Source: Trachelipus rathkii (taxonomy: Eukaryota; Arthropoda; Malacostraca; Isopoda; Trachelipodidae). Taken from it: a stretch of 32,612 nucleotides of DNA. The DNA is taken from NCBI GenBank assembly GCA_015478945.1, contig JABUQX010078302.1, positions 1-32,612 on the forward strand, given 5' to 3'. Below are positions 30,421 to 32,612 of the stretch, in pieces. Position 1 is the first letter of the stretch, and each line of letters starts with the position of its first letter. The notes under the pieces were generated by a model. It ran no database searches and was not told where the DNA came from. It worked only from the letters and a program-made list of their open reading frames with translations. The position numbers were made by a program, and so were the translations under genes.

Positions 30421-30990
30421 ACCGAAATAACCCTCTCTGTAAAATATCGTAAACTTACTTGAGTCTATACACTTTAGATAATCCTTTTGTAACCGCATCG
30501 ATTAAGCTAACTTCCAGGTCCAAAATAATATTTCAACTACCTTTCTAGTAAAATGTGGTGCAATAACTACGTTAGGCCTAAATTAGGCCTAAATTAGTCA
30601 AAGCCCTATTTTTATCACGGCTAAGTTAATCCTAATCACTCAGTCAAAAGGTAATCCCGCTATAAGACAAGACATCATCTTTATCCTATTATCTCTTCAA
30701 TTAAATATATTTCCAAACTGAAATCATCGGATCGTGAAAGCATCCCCTTAAGCATGTAACAAAGAACATGTTTTTCCTTCTACTGTGATTGCGTTGAGGT
30801 AATCCGTATCTCTATATCACTGTATGATTCAGAATTATTATCTCTCTGAAAATTAACATTGTCTTCTATAAACTTATTTACAGTGCGTATTATTCAGACC
30901 CAAATCATTTTACAAATCAGTCATTAAACTGTTAGCGGTCACAATTACTCATAATTTGATACATAATGTATTTATTTACCACGTGATGTC
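30421..30990 (-). repeat. Block N' (inverted half of the second palindrome)
   Basis: ACCCTCTCTGTAAA (30,430), ATGTGGTGCAATAAC (30,553) and GGTAATCCCGCTATA (30,650) are the complements, in reverse order, of words at 26,062, about 25,930 and 25,838 in block N. A tandem TTAGGCCTAAA pair occurs at 30,573-30,595. It mirrors 31,436-32,020 across the TA core at about 31.23 kb. Confidence 0.7.
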
Positions 30991-31064
30991 ATATTTAAAA
31001 TAAATACTACATTAGAACAATTATTAAATTTCACTAGATAGACTCAAAATTAATTCACTACTTC

Positions 31065-31435
31065 ATAGGCTCAACACCAGGTCTCAGCATGATCCCCACC
31101 CGCAAACGCAGCCACCGCACCGCAGCCTCCCCGCCGGATTGCGCGCAACTTTACGTCAGCAAAGTTGATAAATATAATATATACTAAATATAATTATATA
31201 TATATAATATATAATCTATATATATAAGTAAAATTATAACTATATATATATATATATATATACCTTATACTATATATAACATATACATTAAAATAATATA
31301 CTACCTTTATAATTATGATTATATAATATATCATTCCTCGAAACATTGCGCCGGCGCACGGCGGACCGGACGACCCTTAGTGCGGTGTCGCCTTTCGGTG
31401 CATGCAGACCCTGGTGTCACTATGAACTAGATAAT
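31065..31435. repeat. GC-shouldered, TA-cored palindrome (copy 2)
   Basis: Left shoulder 31,070-31,160 and right shoulder 31,345-31,430 are imperfect reverse complements (GCGGTGTCGCC at 31,382 against the complement of GGCAGCCACCGC-like sequence near 31,110; CATGCAGACC..GGTGTCACTATGA against the complement of CATAGG..ACACCAGGTCTCAGCATG). The core is about 170 bases of interrupted TA. It is the same structure as 25,065-25,435. Confidence 0.75.
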
Positions 31436-32020
31436 ATTATCTATTCTATGAAATGAAATACCCAGTAAGTTATTATAATAAATTATCTCACTTGTAAATT
31501 AATATCACGTGAGTTATCTTAGAATATGTGCCACGCTAACAGCTAAAAGACAGATTAAAATATGTCTAAAAGATAATAAAACAACACACCCTGCTCAATA
31601 CAAGATAAAAACAACGTTAATTTTTATATTTCAAAAGGACCCATAAAATAACTTCTGACCAATCACAACGAGTCCATATAGAGAAGATACCCCACCAACA
31701 CGATAAGGGGAAAACATCCATTCTTTACCTCTTATAAGATCTTTCCATCCAGGCATTTTCAGTTGAAAATATTATAAAAATAATAAAACCATTCTGCTTA
31801 CGGGATACCTTTGACCTGAGGTATTAGATTAAATTAGCCGTGCTAACAAAAAACTCTCCAAATTTAGGGGCCCTAAAGTTACCTAACGTAGATCTATGCC
31901 ACACACATTACAAAAAAGTCAGTAAATATATATACCTGAATTGATAAACCCCTCGGTACAAAAAATTATCCATAAATAACAAGTATTATTCAAACAATTA
32001 CAGAGAGAGGTCCACGTTCG
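31436..32020 (+). repeat. Block N, second copy
   Basis: Direct repeat of 25,436-26,080: GATCTTTCCATCCAGGCAT (31,739), TACGGGATACC (31,799) and TACAGAGAGAGGTCC (31,999) occur in the same order and at nearly the same spacing. Confidence 0.75.
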
Positions 32021-32612
32021 TATCTGGAACGGCGTGTTTGTTTCTCTACTGATCAAATTATAAGAATGAACATGTGTTTCCAAATCGTATGCTGAGGGAT
32101 TTATTAAAAAACTTTGGAAAACGAGAATCAGGCAATTTTTCTCATCAAGTATAATAACTGTATTTTAAATAAATAATTGAAATTATTTACTAGAACACTG
32201 ATCGTTTGGCATCTACGAAAATTTCTTCTCTATTCTATACAATCGCATTGCTATAATTAAACCAAACGTCAATAAGAATCAAACCTGCATACTTGATGTA
32301 GAGGTGCAGCGTCCTTACTGATACTCATACTGTCTTTAATACGTAAAAATGTTTATAATAAAATTTCATTAAAATATTAGTACAAGTACTTTAAAACTGA
32401 TATTATAAAATTATAAACAAAGTATTTAAACAGTTTAATATATAAATTCTTTGCTCAAAGATATAATAGATTGAGTATTATAGAATTTTAAAAACTTTAG
32501 AAATAATTTTATATTTTAATGGAAGTAATCATGTGAATGTTTAATAAAATAAAAGTTTTAAAAAATATACTTATATGGTGTAAGGTAGGTCGTTTGTGTG
32601 TATGTGGTTGTT
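32021..32612. repeat. Probable continuation into blocks M' and L', cut by window end
   Basis: AT-rich sequence whose TTCATTAAAATATTAGTACAAG..ACTTTAAAA words near 32,365 resemble 26,425-26,465, ending in a GT-rich tract (32,590-32,612) like 26,920-26,952. The N, M', L' order seen at 25-27 kb therefore seems to start again. No gene. Confidence 0.45.

Overview
The window looks like a repeat-saturated piece of an arthropod nuclear genome, most likely a decapod or other malacostracan crustacean. The grounds are abundant (TA)n, (CA)n and (GA)n microsatellites, two RTE-type LINEs and one Jockey-type LINE of the kind common in crustacean genomes, and one exon with consensus splice sites encoding part of a PWWP domain like that of BRPF/Br140 proteins. 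There is no sign of bacterial gene organisation. The LINE reading frames are broken every few dozen bases by small indels. That can be decay, uncorrected long-read error, or both, and it limits every coding call here.

Layout. 1-1.17 kb: microsatellites and unassigned sequence. 1.17-7.08 kb: an ordered mosaic of distinct minisatellite, satellite and low-complexity blocks, labelled A to M. 7.08-8.39 kb: single-copy sequence ending in the BRPF-like exon (about 8,294-8,370, + strand) and its GTAAGT donor. 8.39-13.99 kb: the same mosaic in inverted orientation (M' to A'). The exon therefore sits between two tail-to-tail copies of a roughly 5.6 kb composite repeat. 14.0-14.5 kb: a GC-rich unknown island and a TA microsatellite. 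14.51-19.2 kb: RTE copy 1, split by a 5'-truncated Jockey LINE at about 14.96-17.33 kb. 19.2-21.5 kb: TA microsatellites and unassigned sequence, with one weak minus-strand exon candidate. 21.5-24.2 kb: RTE copy 2, more degraded, same orientation. 24.98-32.61 kb: a second repeat region reusing blocks B, I, J, L and M plus a palindromic block N. Its mirror centres fall at about 25.25, 28.2 and 31.23 kb, evenly spaced by about 3 kb.

Only the BRPF-like exon is a well-supported host coding feature. If the gene is intact, its next exon (which should open with the continuation of the PWWP domain) is not visible downstream, so the rest of the window would be intron of more than 24 kb. The LINE remnants carry recognisable reverse transcriptase motifs but none is intact.

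The most unusual structures are the mosaic inverted repeats, which resemble Foldback-type arms in being built of tandem repeats, and the AT-cored, GC-shouldered palindromes at 25.07-25.43 and 31.07-31.43 kb. The equal spacing of mirror centres in the 25-32 kb part could also be a read-level artefact, and that should be excluded first. Block boundaries were read by eye and are accurate to tens of bases.
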